Below, piece by piece: positions 33,528-44,454 of a DNA stretch of 64,000 bases. Location: NCBI GenBank assembly GCA_032622095.1, contig CP136061.1, positions 214,860,373 to 214,924,372 on the forward strand. Reading direction: 5' to 3'. Both the position numbers and the translations under genes were made by a program. Numbering within the stretch: the first letter of the stretch is position 1; each line of letters starts with the position of its first letter. The stretch is from Siphonodentalium dalli (Eukaryota; Mollusca; Scaphopoda; Gadilida; Siphonodentaliidae). The notes below the pieces were generated by a model. The model did not search any database and was not told where the DNA came from. It saw only the letters and a program-made list of their open reading frames with translations.

Positions 33528-33630
33528 CCCTTTAGCGTTCATAACACCCCAGAGCGCCCTGCCGTGTAGCGTCCATAAAGCCCTAGAGCGCCCTGCCGCG
33601 TAGCGTCCATAGAGCCCCAGAGAGCCCGGA
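33524..33630. repeat. TTAA-element end with 34-bp tandem repeat
   Basis: TTAACCCTTTAGCG starts at the broken end of the MITE. Units of 34 bp begin at 33535 (gcgttcataac), 33569 (gcgtccataaag) and 33603 (gcgtccatagag), the third partial; each holds agagcgccctgccg or a variant. It looks like the left end of a piggyBac-type element whose right end was not found. Confidence 0.65.
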
Positions 33631-34715
33631 GTTTTGCGTTTTTTTCAGTCATAGTTTACAACAAAACTATTGCATTATAACACAACAAATTGCTTTCATT
33701 GTTAATGTAAATAATAAAATATATGTTACATTATTAATTGTTAAGTTTTTGTGGGGTTTTGTGACAGATTTTGTACAATTTAATCAATAGTTGTCAATAA
33801 AATCGCAATAAAACGAAAAGTGGAATGCGGCGGTGCTATTTTTTGAAGTCGACTAGAGAAATCAGCGTACTCAGGTAACTGTGTACGGTCGTCTAACTGA
33901 CATTTATTTATTTTCGAACTTTATTTTTATTTCCAATAAAATATTCACTTGACTTGTTTATGTTTTTATATCATATGCATCCAAATATAAAACAATCACT
34001 ACCATTAATTTGACTAACGAAGCTACGGTAAGAGCAAGACGACATGCTGATGTTAGTTTTTGTTACTAAGGACGCCGTGTTTGTTCTTACTGCTGTGTAG
34101 GCCTATTCCCAAATAAAACTGTTTCCAATTATTATTTTATTTTTCCTAATTCTTCACATGATCATATTGACAATATTATATTTTTTATAGAGTGTATAAA
34201 ATGTATAGAATAGCAATGCGAGGAACTAATTAGAAGCTTCCAGCAAACAGCGCGTTCGCGTTTACCAATTTCTGAACACGTGGCTTCCATCCAAGCTGGG
34301 CGCGAATTTCAATCTTATAGTTATCAATAATTTTTCAAGAGATATTTATCATTTAATCGAACAAAATTGCACTATAAGTATGCTGGAGCAGCAAATACGG
34401 TATACAATACAGTATGCCTATATAGGGTTGTTAATTACATATACTGTACAATTTCATATCTATTATCCAATTTTGTATATTGTTGAATCATACGCATGTT
34501 TATGGTTTACAAAAACCTTGTTAGTTATTGTAGTTCTTGACTTTTTAGCAACTTAAAACATTTTTTGATTTAAATCAATGATTTAAAAAAAAAAAAATCA
34601 TTTGAGTTAAATCATGATTTAATTAAATAAAAGATTTAAATCAGCCAACCCTGCTGTTATGAATTCAATGAAAGTCTTTGATATAAAAAAAAATTCAAAT
34701 GTGTTAGTACACTGG
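33631..34715. other. AT-rich gene-poor stretch
   Basis: No supportable gene. At about 34564-34662 a gatttaaatca-rich block ends in cagccaaccctg, which resembles a hAT terminus (CAGGGTTGGCTGATTTAAAT inverted); a matching left end was not found. Confidence 0.4.
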
Positions 34716-34879
34716 TTAACCCTTTACCCAACAAACCGGCCAAAAACGGCCAAATAAAGCTGCAACAGCCTAAATTATCTTGGGTCTGTCTCAATAAAAC
34801 GGTATTAAAACCATACAAATATGGATATCATTGGAACCGGCTCATTGACCACATTGTGATGGTTACAGTTATACCCTGT

Positions 34880-34948
34880 GCCAATGCATTCTCTTATATA
34901 TGCGAGTCGACCATAGGTCGCCTCGCATATATAAGAGAATGCATTGGC
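34880..34948. repeat. 69-bp palindrome, copy 2
   Basis: Arms of 27 nt identical to those at 10241-10309 (GCCAATGCATTCTCTTATAT...GCGAG); the centre is tcgaccataggtcgc. Confidence 0.9.
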
Positions 34949-35028
34949 CTAAAAAAAATAAAAAATTTAATACTTTTTACCATTTTTTCTTACATTCTTT
35001 AACAATTTTATAATTTTTAATGTGTTAA

Positions 35029-35096
35029 GCCAATGCATTCTCTTATATATGCGAGGCGACCTATGGTCGACTCGCATATATAAGAGAATGCATTGA
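35029..35096. repeat. 69-bp palindrome, copy 3
   Basis: Same 27-nt arms with one end mismatch (attga in place of attggc); the centre is gcgacctatggtcga. Confidence 0.9.
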
Positions 35097-35242
35097 CCCA
35101 TGGCCGTTATGTTGGGTAAAGGGTTAGTACAGCAATATTATTACTATTAGCCTATTATGTTGAGTGAAATCCTGGAATTCCTTGTGGAATCCTTGAAAAA
35201 TCATGGAAAAGTCCTCAAAATTTGATCATGATCAAAGTGTAT

Positions 35243-35700
35243 GAGCCAGCCTTGGTCTGAAATTTGCAGAACGAGGTCGCCAAAGTGTGAATTTAGTGAT
35301 GCTATTCCACACAGCAGACTAGCATTTATAACCTCATTCTGCTATCATCACAAATTTTACCCTCTGGGGACCTCATTCTGCTTAGACCTCATCTTCTGGG
35401 AAGTATCTATAGTTTCAAATTAACATTGTTTTTAGTAAATTTTTCCCTTCTGTTCAGTTTCTATATCTCCTAATTTGCAGGGGGATAAAAATGCATAACC
35501 GAGGTGACTGATGGGTGAATATCCCCAACTTCAAATGGGGAAACTTCAATTTGATCCTAGGTATCCCATAGCAGTTGACGGTTAAGCAGAATGATGTCCC
35601 CAGAGGGTGAATTTAATGGTGCTAGCCCGTTGTGCGGGCTATCATCACTAAATTTGCCCTCTGCAGTGGACATCATTCTGCAAATGTCAGACACGCTATT
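35243..35700. mobile_element. Foldback element with nested hairpins, copy 2
   Basis: Same plan as 14939-15398: outer ends with ggtctgaaatttgcagaacg and the complement of cattctgcaaatgtcagac, inner hairpins ending in cattctgc, and a shared central tttctatatctcc block. It is clearly diverged from copy 1. Confidence 0.65.
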
Positions 35701-35739
35701 TATATTCACCCTGGTATAATGTACTGTTTCACAATCAAA

Positions 35740-36119
35740 TATTCACTTATTATATCCCCTGCAATGATATGATATGTGGGGGGATATACTGGAATCAGCT
35801 TGTCCGTCTGTCGGGGACGTCCGTCCGTCTATCCATGGACACAATTTGATATTTGCTGTATTTAGATATTTTGTATCGTGGGAGCCTGTGCACCTGAGAT
35901 TATGAGGTCCGTCCAACTTTTTTATGTGGAGTTATCCCCCTTTTTAGACTTAGAAAATTTGGTCAAGATACATTATTTTGTCCAAGCTTTTATTCCTACA
36001 TGTTTTGGTCAATTTTTAGCTCACCTGAGACGAAGTCTCCGGTGGAGCTATAGTCATCACCCCTCGTCCATCGTCCGTCCGTCCATCCGTCCGTCCATCC
36101 GTCCGTCCGTCAACAATTC
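35740..36119. repeat. Fragments of dispersed repeats with ccgt runs
   Basis: It includes a tatatcccctgcaatgat / ggggggatatactgg module, a copy of the 'gggagcctgtgca' repeat seen at 16.8 kb, and the module agctcacctgagacgaag followed by gtccgtccgtccatccgtcc. Such modules are widespread in molluscan genomes as I know them. The last one is cut at 36120 by the start of duplicated unit copy 2. Confidence 0.6.
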
Positions 36120-36331
36120 TTTGCCGGTTGTGCCTCTGGGTAATCAGAAATCATCCAGAGAGGCTTTTTCCTTATCTGAACATCACAGGGATCAGCCGAG
36201 AAGTTATAAATTGGGGGAAGTCACGTCTTCATATTTGCTTATTAGGGTGGAGTGGACTGTTATCACAGGGAAGTCATAATGGCTGAAGTTCAGTTCATGC
36301 CCCCAAATACCATTTCTATGATCTAATCAAG

Positions 36332-36768
36332 TAGGGCTGCAACAATTAATCGCAATTGTGATGCATTGCGTTTTAAAGTTCACGATGCAATGCATCATTT
36401 TGGGAGGGTGCGATGTGATGCAAAAACAATTCATGCATGCAGAGTTAACGATAGTCAGAGATCCAAACTTTTTCACACAAAACTTCCATCTGGGCAGATC
36501 TGGGGACTCTACGATGTATCAGCTATTATAGTCTACTTGTAATACCTGGCCATACATTTTGGTCATTTTAGTTAGGTCTTGTAATTGACTTCAATGAATA
36601 TGCTGAGGTGAACACTGATGAGAATATTCATACTAAAAATGATTAAGTGGTTCATCTAGTTTTCACAGCCGTCAGTTGCCAAAAAATTGCAAAACGATGC
36701 GCATCGTATTGTGATAGTAAAATCATGATTTGCATCGCATCTTGAAGGCCTGAATCGTTGCAGCCCTA
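36332..36768. mobile_element. hAT-like MITE, duplicate copy
   Basis: Near-identical to 24914-25354, with the same TAGGGCTGCAAC ends; it lacks a few bases (gattaagtgg against gattaattaagagg). Confidence 0.75.
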
Positions 36769-37142
36769 CTAATAAATATTATGCAATAAAAAGCCCATAT
36801 ATATACAACCAGTATAATTAGTAATTACACCATTATAATCAGGAAATACATTTTAAATATGATGTTTGAAAATATGATTATTGGTATACTAGTAAGAGAG
36901 AGAAATCACTTCTCACTTGGACAAAAATAAGGAGACGTGGCACAAATTTTGGAGAAGATTTCTCCCTAGTCTGCTGGTCCTTGAAACATCACTACTCCTA
37001 GATTGTTTTCAAGACTTAGTTTGAACACAATAAGTTGTACATGTAATACGAATCGTATGTGAAAGGTAGTGGAGCAACCACACACGCTGTGCCTCGAATT
37101 TGCTTTTAATCGCTGACATAACGCTAAGAATAATTTAAGTAA

Positions 37143-38684
37143 GGCCAAAAACAAAAAAGACCTGTGTTTCCGGTGACACGCCCGCCCCTATTTCAGAGCT
37201 CCCGTCGGTTTTCATTTTATTCATTTTGCAAAATTAGTACGCATCCCGTTTTATTTTTGTGCCACCTGGAAAAATTCCATGTACAAATATGCAAAATCAT
37301 CTTCCATTTTCTATTAGTTGCAGTCATTAATTTAATTCAATGAGTCAGTAGCATAAATAAGTTAATTAACTGTGTAAATCATGCTCACAAAACACATCAA
37401 ACATCCAAAAACGGGAATTTCATCGCAAAATAACGGACTACCGCCGTAGTACCGGTACCTCGAAAATAGGGAACATGAAACAAGAATAAAACGATGTCTT
37501 TTAGCTTATGGTTCATGATTGAGCCTATATACGTTTATTAACTCAATGTGTTATGTGAACACAACTGATGCATGTGTAGGCCAGCGTATGAAATCGCGCA
37601 TTCTAGATATAAATATAAGACAACCCGGTCGGCCACGCTACACCGCGATTAGCATGGCTTAAATAAAACTATACCCTGACAAGTCACTTCGGAAATCCCC
37701 CAATCTTTTTATTGTGCTGTGTATTTTACAATATATTATACCGGTAGCTCCCTTGAATCCCTTCGCGGAATTGGGGACAAACCATGCTAGAAAGCGAACT
37801 CAAAATTAAGCAGTGAAAAGCGCATGCTTTTTGGTGGGAAAATGACAGTCCGTATTCCGTAATCGGCCCTGGGAATTAGCGTCGGCAATCGACATTGCCG
37901 AGGTAAAAGCCGGAAATGGCCATCATTCACCATTGACCAGAAGAAAGCAGTATCCAATATAAAATGCATAGGCATCCTGGAGTATTCAGAGAAACCAGAG
38001 CTTAACCCATTTTAAATAAACAACAGCCTGTTATGAAGGACACACCAAACACGTGCGGGTCACGCGAATCAACTCAGCGTAACTATTTACAGCAGACTCT
38101 TTAATGTTACCGACTTAGTAGCAAATACTAGTAAGATAGAAACAACTCACACTGTATGCAAATATTAAACACGCATTTCTGATCATCTGATGTCCTAACA
38201 TGTACTTGTACTGTAAGGAATATGTGATAACTTGCTGTTAATTGCACTGAAAGATAGCAGGTAATAAATTCTGCTAATTAAAACTTTCGGGGATTGAAAC
38301 GAAATAGGTCGGAAATATGTGACCTTAAACAACAATACTATATAGTGATTTGATAATATGGATAAGTTGTCATATAAAAATAATGATCTTCTATGAAGAG
38401 AAATATGAGGGAATGAACATACAATATTTGGGTTTGATTGAAAGGGCAAGTATTTATTGCATAAAATGATCTCCCTTTCAACACCAGCACCTGGAAAATT
38501 GCGTATGCAGAAATGAATAGAATGGCATAAAATGTGTAACCTCAAGCCCATCAACATCAGAGAGATATTCCATGCAAGAGGAAAATAAAATGAAAAAATA
38601 AAATAAAATAAAATGAAAAGCCACCCCCCGCCCCTATTTTTTTCTTGCATGTCACCAGAAACACAGGTATATATTTTTTTGGCC
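37143..38684. mobile_element. Harbinger-type element, duplicate copy
   Basis: GGCCAAAAACAAAAAAGACC to TTTTTTTGGCC with perfect TAA on both sides (37140-37142 and 38685-38687), which resolves the target duplication of the copy at 25739. Confidence 0.8.
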
Positions 38685-38953
38685 TAATGTTCAGCATGCA
38701 ATGAATGGCCCTGGTGGAGACGACATGACAAGTATCGTCATGGATTGTGCAATCTTGTCTGGATTCTGGCCCACAAAGCCAACATGACGTAAATGTCATG
38801 AACCATGCCATGACATATTCTCTGGTTTTCATTAAGCTGCCGCAATTTAACAATCTCCAGACAGTTGCTAACCGGAAGTCACTTGTCAATTTCACAAAAA
38901 AAATGTACACACCACCAGAATTTGGCTTATCACTATAGAAAAAATGGCAACAA

Positions 38954-40022
38954 TTTTACTTCGCAGTCAATCTCTCGTCTTTAAATAGGATAGCACTCTT
39001 GCGCATGCGCCAAATCAAGCTAAATTCACTCTGTACTTTGCGTTGTCGTGAGCGGTCACGATTTCAATTTGTCGCAGACAAATCTTTTGCGCCAAGCGAG
39101 TTGTATGCCAAGCGAGTTGTACGTTGTACAAAATATAAGTCATTATGTCCCAGTTGGACAAGAACTTAGACCTTCCGGGCAGTTCGACGAACTGTGATAA
39201 ACTTATGGACGCCGTTCATAAACCGCCGGTTGTAAAACCGACCAAGCCTTTATCAAAAGGGAAGGCTCCCATTTCCGGGAAGGTTGCCACGAAAACGGGT
39301 GATATCACCCCACGTGGTAATGGCGATTCAGAAGTGCTTCGCCATTTGCAGCTTATTGCTGAAAATCAATCAAAGCAGGGAGCCATAGCTCGTTGGATAA
39401 AGACAGTTATGGCCAGTTCTGGTATTAACATTAAGGACTACTCATCTCATAGTGTGCGAGCGGCTAGCTCATCCAAAGCCTTCAAGCAAAATGTGCCTAT
39501 CAAAGATATTATGGCGAAAGCAGGCTGAGTCTACATTTAAGAAGTTTTACTTGAAACACACTAATACCGATCAGTTTGCAGAAGCAGTTCTCCAAACGGC
39601 TTTGAAGTTCCTATTTAAAGACGAGAGATTGACTGCGAAGTAAAATTCAAAAAATAAACGAGACTTACCTTGGGAAGGTGAAGTTCATTTTGAATTTTAC
39701 GAGTAGTTAATCACGAGGGTTTAAATACCCTCCCACCCTGCCCAATGTTGGTGCAGTCAATCTGGGTAAATATTAATTTTAACTTTATTCTAGTTCTAGC
39801 GTTGCTAAAAGGGGAACCTAGACAGACAAAATCCTCGTTGTTCGCAGAGCAAGTCGGTGTTTTTTGTGGCAAAAAAGCGAAAAATTTGCTGCAAAGAGTG
39901 AATTTAGCTCGATTTGGCGCATGCGCAAGAGTGCTATCCTATTTAAACCCTCGTGATTAACTACTCGTAAAATTCAAAATGAACTTCACCTTCCCAAGGT
40001 AAGTCTCGTTTATTTTTTTAAT
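38954..40022 (+). mobile_element. DIRS retrotransposon, internally deleted copy
   Basis: It keeps the left inverted repeat (from 38954), the 5' part of Gag, the recombinase C-terminus, the right inverted repeat (39608-39645) and the complementary region. All RT/RNase H is gone. Two further small deletions (8 nt near 39526, 28 nt near 39597) affect the recombinase tail. Confidence 0.9.
39145..39643 (+). pseudogene. Gag-recombinase fusion relic
   Basis: Starting at ATG 39145, 80 Gag residues (MSQLDKNLDL... to NQSKQGA) continue directly into the recombinase catalytic tail (IARWIKTVM..., with the SSHSVRAAS H-x-x-R pair) to a TGA at 39526-39528. The join is at a CCA shared by both parent sites (27886-27888 and 31461-31463). 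The 3575-bp deletion changes frame by exactly what is needed to fuse the two reading frames. An 8-nt loss at a gctg repeat then truncates the protein before the nucleophilic Tyr; the Tyr region (STFKKFY) survives in another frame to 39643. No function is expected; the box I Arg is missing. Confidence 0.85.
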
Positions 40023-40255
40023 TAAATGTCATCATTCACCTGCGCCTAAGGTATAAGCACCAACGCATTCTTCGCGCCCTTGTGGTTGCTATAATCAGGG
40101 TTCATACCGGTGCAAAGCTTTAAAACTTTGAAAGTGCTTGAATTTGGTTTAATTTTTTCCAGGCCTGGAAACCCTTGGAAAAAAAACATGGTTTTTATTT
40201 CGGGTCTTTGAAAAGTTCTTGGGATATTTAACTTTCATACATGGCTGTTTATTTA

Positions 40256-40912
40256 CTAAGGTAGCAGTACACGATTTCACGGGTTGTAGGGGGTCTGAAA
40301 AATAGAAATATAAGTATCTGGGGGGCATAACGGCCAGTGTAGCCTGTGTTAACTGTGTCATTACTGGTTTGAAGGTTTATTTATTTTACAAAACTGGGAA
40401 AGTTCTCAAAAAAGTGAAAAATTTGGATACGCAACAGGGTTTTCGTATTCAGTGAAGGCCAACTCTGTGTTATTGATTACAGGAAAATAGCCCGATTTCT
40501 CTCCCCTGAATTCTGTCATCTGGGCTCGCAAGACTTTTTTTTCAAATTGATACGATAACTTTTTTTCTATTTCAAATATTTCTCAGCTCTAGCATAGCTC
40601 TATCAGGTGGAAGAATCTTATTTACTGACATTCGCTCTATCATGGTCTGTTTTTGGGTTGAAAATGGCCAATTTGAGTAAAAAAAATGGGTAAAATTGAG
40701 CGGTTCGTGTGTGCTAACCAAGGGGCATAACTCAATGACAAACTGTACGAAGAACCAAAAGTACATTTAAATGATTACACCTAAAATTTCTGTCGAAATT
40801 AAAACATGCTTGATGGGATATTTGCCAACGATAATGGCTTAGCATTGATTTGAAGTACAGTACCCCCTCCGAGGTTGGCAAAATTGCTGGAAATCGTGTA
40901 TTGCTACCTAAG
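40256..40912. mobile_element. TIR element CTAAGGTAGC, duplicate copy
   Basis: Same 23-nt ends as 32370-32970. The interior is about 55 bp longer because of an insertion near 40770-40825. Confidence 0.7.
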
Positions 40913-40978
40913 GTGATAAAAGCAGACCACAGAAAAATAAAAGTGAAAAAGGAGCCCTATTTATTGAGGGAAATGTTT

Positions 40979-41167
40979 AGATATAGATAGAACCGCATGA
41001 GTGTCTGGATTTTGACGAAATTATCACACGAGAATTGTTGGTCCCGCACGAGAGGTATCGCGTTCTGCCAACAAATCGAGTGTGATAATTCGTCAAAATC
41101 CAGACACTCTTGCGGTTCTATTTTTATTACATATCTCCGTATCATAGTAAGTTGACTAACAATCGTA
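40979..41167. repeat. Foldback repeat, unit 1
   Basis: Arms from tagaaccgcatgagtgtctg (40988) pair with the complement ending cttgcggttcta (about 41120), then a tail to ttgactaac. The second unit follows 345 nt later. Confidence 0.85.
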
Positions 41168-41323
41168 CAATAAAATAAAATAGTAACGGCGAGAGACAGT
41201 CTAACAACACTGCATGAAATAGTTCCGTCGACAGATTGCACTAGTGCGATTCTAAGAATTATCACACACCTGGAACGTTGTGCGATCATGCAAATTACGT
41301 TGATAGATATATAATAAATAGAT

Positions 41324-41503
41324 AGAATCGCATGAGTGTCTGGATTTTGACGAAATTATTGCACGAGATTTGTTGGTCCCGCACGAGAGGTATCACGTTC
41401 CGTCAACAAATCGAGTGTGATAATTCGTCAAAATCCAGACACTCTTGCGGTTCTATTTTTATTACATATCTCTGTATCATAGTAAGTTGACTAACAAGCG
41501 TAC
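41324..41503. repeat. Foldback repeat, unit 2
   Basis: About 93% match to unit 1 including the centre (ggtcccgcacgagaggtatc) and tail. It lacks nothing obvious, so the pair is a tandem duplication of 345-nt period. Confidence 0.85.
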
Positions 41504-41559
41504 ATCTCCGGTACAGAAAATGTGAATTTAATTGAGTTTTAACGGCATTTTAAGGTTAA

Positions 41560-44240
41560 CGCAACAATCAGACAGGGAGCCTGTCTATCCGCGGGTGTGG
41601 ATGTTCCCTAGGTGACTCGCATTCAGATTTGTTCAAATGATGTCACCAGGTCCATTAGTTGCGAAACCAGGGCCATAACTCTGTTAATTATTGGAACAAC
41701 TTCTTCTTATGAACCATTGGACCGATTTAGCCTATATTTAGCATGGAAGGTCCTTGGGTGACTGGGGTTCAGATTTGTTCAAATGGGGTCACTGAGTCAA
41801 ATAGGGGCAGAGCCAGGGACATAACTATTTAAAAAAAATTTTTTTATTTAAATCCTTGCTCAATTAAAAAAAATATATAGACTCACCACACCCTCAAAAC
41901 CCCCCCCCCATTACCTGTCCCTGCCACCCCCACACTGGATCCCTGTGTAGTTCACCCCATTAAAAGCCTTCTACAGCTTTAGTTATCTGACATGCCATGA
42001 ACTGGCCTTCCTTCTCACAACTGTGTTTGCCCAGTCATTATAAAGTAATTAACTTTTATCTCAATAACCACATTACTCCTGGCTAAGAGAGATAGAGGTG
42101 CATGAATGAAATTTAATCCTATGTGTTTACAGCAATCTCAAATACAACTCTAACCTGTTTGATAGTTTACACCTTTATTATTAGTATTAGTATTAATCAT
42201 TTCATGACCAGAGCTGTGCTGGTACCACAATAAAGACCCTGCGACAGTGAATTCTCTTATAAATAAGATAATGCACTGGGGAAGGCCAAGGAAATAATGT
42301 TAGGCCATTGTAGTCAGGCATCCAAATACATCACACATGTCCTATTCTCCCAAGGGATGTCCCCACAGGGGTTTGGGGGGAATTTTCAGATTTATTCAAT
42401 GAGATGTAATTTTTTCCAAAACCAATTACATATACATAGATCAAAAGAAGGGAGCTCCTAGTTTTAATATTTACCCAATAGTTATTATTTTATAACAAGA
42501 TATCATGTCAGTGCATTCTCTTATTAGCTCACCTGAGATGAAGTCTCCAGTGGAGCTATAGTCATCACTCCTCGTCCATCGTCCGTCCATCCGTCCGTCC
42601 ATCCATCAACAATTATTTAAACTTCTTCTTCTCTGGAACCATCAGACCAAATGGGTTCATATTTGGTGTGGATGTTCCCCAGGTGACTCACATTCAGATT
42701 TGTTCAAATGTGGTCACTGGGTCAAATAGTTGCGAAGCCAGGGCCATAACTCTATCCCTCTATAGTAATTCTTAAAACGTCTTCTTCTCAAGAACTATTG
42801 GGCCTATTTAGCTTATATTTGATATGGATGGTCATTGGGTGACTCGGGTTCAGATTTGTTCAAATTGTGTCACTGGGTCATATATAGGCAGAGCCAGGGA
42901 CATAACTCTTAAACTTTTAGATTGAACACCTTGCTCAATTTAACAAACAAAAATATTTTTTTTTAAATAAACAGAAACAAATAATATTTAAATTTTGGTA
43001 TTTTTTTTATATTTGTTTTTCAAATAATTTTTTTTTATTTTAATTTAGATTTAATTCCTTGCTCATATTTAATTTTTTTTAAAACTTATTTAAAAAAAAC
43101 AACTAACACCATTATAATAGCCACCAGGTTGACCACACAAAATTTGATTTAAATCAGTCTAAAATCGAGAACATGCAAACAGGGATACTTAGATCTAAAT
43201 GAGATATGAGGAGGGTTCCTGAGAAGACAGAATGTTTACTTAACACCATATAGAAGTCACATTGTGCTGGCTAAGGTGATTAATTAGATGGCAGTATTAA
43301 CAAAATCTGCTTGGATTGACAGCTTTGTTGATTGATGTCCTAGAGCTATCTGCTTGGTAGAGAGTTGTATATAAATGACCTGTGGCTTATGATAACAAAC
43401 TAATTCCAAAGCCTTAGTGTGAATCTGACAGTTAGCTAGGCCATTATTTATAAACCCTTCGATGAAGGGAGCTCCGCTGGTGCAGCATTAAATATCATGT
43501 AACAGTGCATTCTCTTATATATGCGAGCCTCCCATAGGGAGCTAGGGACATAACGTGTCCATCCATTGTAATTCTTAAAATGCCTTCATATCAAGAACCA
43601 TCAGGCCAATTCAGCTTTTTATTGGTATGGGTTACTGGGATTCAGATTTGATTCAGAATTGGATCACTGGGTCAGATATGGGTAGAGCCATGGACATAAT
43701 TCTTTCCCTAAATAGTTATTCTTAAAACATCGTCGCAAGAACCATTTGGCATATTTAGCATATATTTGGTATGGAGAGTCCTTGGGTGACTGGTATTCAT
43801 ATTTGTTCAATTGGGTCACCATGTCAAATAGGGGTGCGACCCTATAGTAATTCTTAAAATGGCTCCTCCTTGAGACCCACCAGGCCTATTTAGCTTATAT
43901 GTAGTATGGAGGGTCTTTGTGTTATTTGGGACTGGGTTACAGATTTGTTAAAATGGGTTCAACCAGTCACATTTGGTGTATATGACCTATGGAGAGTTGG
44001 GATCAAAATTTGTTTGATTGTCGGCCACAATTAAAAAGGGGGGATGTCAGGTTGGAAGTTTGCAACAGTTAGGAAATATTGAGGTATCAGTTGTAAAATT
44101 CCAACATGTGCAAAGGAATTTTACGAACTTGGGAGTGTGTTTGCTTCATTGGGAGTGTGTTTGCTTCAGTTAGGAGGGAGCAGACTGTGGGGTGGGGGTG
44201 ATCAGGCTCATGCAGTTGAAAATTTCAAAGTTGACAACCT
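41560..44240. repeat. Degenerate dispersed-repeat field
   Basis: Modules of about 150-170 bp recur with much divergence, at about 41620-41830, 42600-42920 and 43555-43980. Each runs roughly from aaccattggaccgatttagc through ttgggtgactggggttcaga and ttgttcaaatgggtcact to agccagggacataact. At 42534 the agctcacctgagatgaagtc plus gtccatccgtccgtccatcc head is present. Partial ATGCATTCTCTTATA palindromes lie near 42245, 42509 and 43503. No gene is seen. Confidence 0.65.
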
Positions 44241-44354
44241 ACTGCTCAATGGAGACCCAATAGCTACGTCCCTCTTTAGGACTACTTGTTTTTAAGTGAT
44301 TTTGACAAGTACTATTTCTTATGGTCTTCCTAGTCCCAGTCTTCTCAGTCTTTA

Positions 44355-44454
44355 NNNNNNNNNNNNNNNNNNNNNNNNNNNNNNNNNNNNNNNNNNNNNN
44401 NNNNNNNNNNNNNNNNNNNNNNNNNNNNNNNNNNNNNNNNNNNNNNNNNNNNNN
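44355..44454. other. Assembly gap, 100 N
   Basis: Exactly 100 undetermined bases; the conventional size indicates unknown true length. It hides the left border of the satellite array. Confidence 0.98.

Larger units (their letters stand above)
34716..35127. mobile_element. TTAA MITE carrying two 69-bp palindromes
   Basis: TTAA at 34716 is followed by CCCTTTACCCAAC, and GTTGGGTAAAGGG precedes TTAG at 35124 (duplication with one change). Inside are two inverted-orientation copies of the ATGCATTCTCTTATA palindrome (34880-34948 and 35029-35096). The termini differ from those of the 10120 element apart from TTAACCCTTT. Confidence 0.75.
36120..40912. repeat. Duplicated unit, copy 2 (4.79 kb)
   Basis: Direct repeat of 24698-32970, lacking 3575 bp of the DIRS interior and with small differences: an inserted aaataaaata-rich patch near 38560-38620 and about 50 extra bases near 40770-40825. 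The flanking 3.1 kb between copies is unrelated. Confidence 0.9.
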
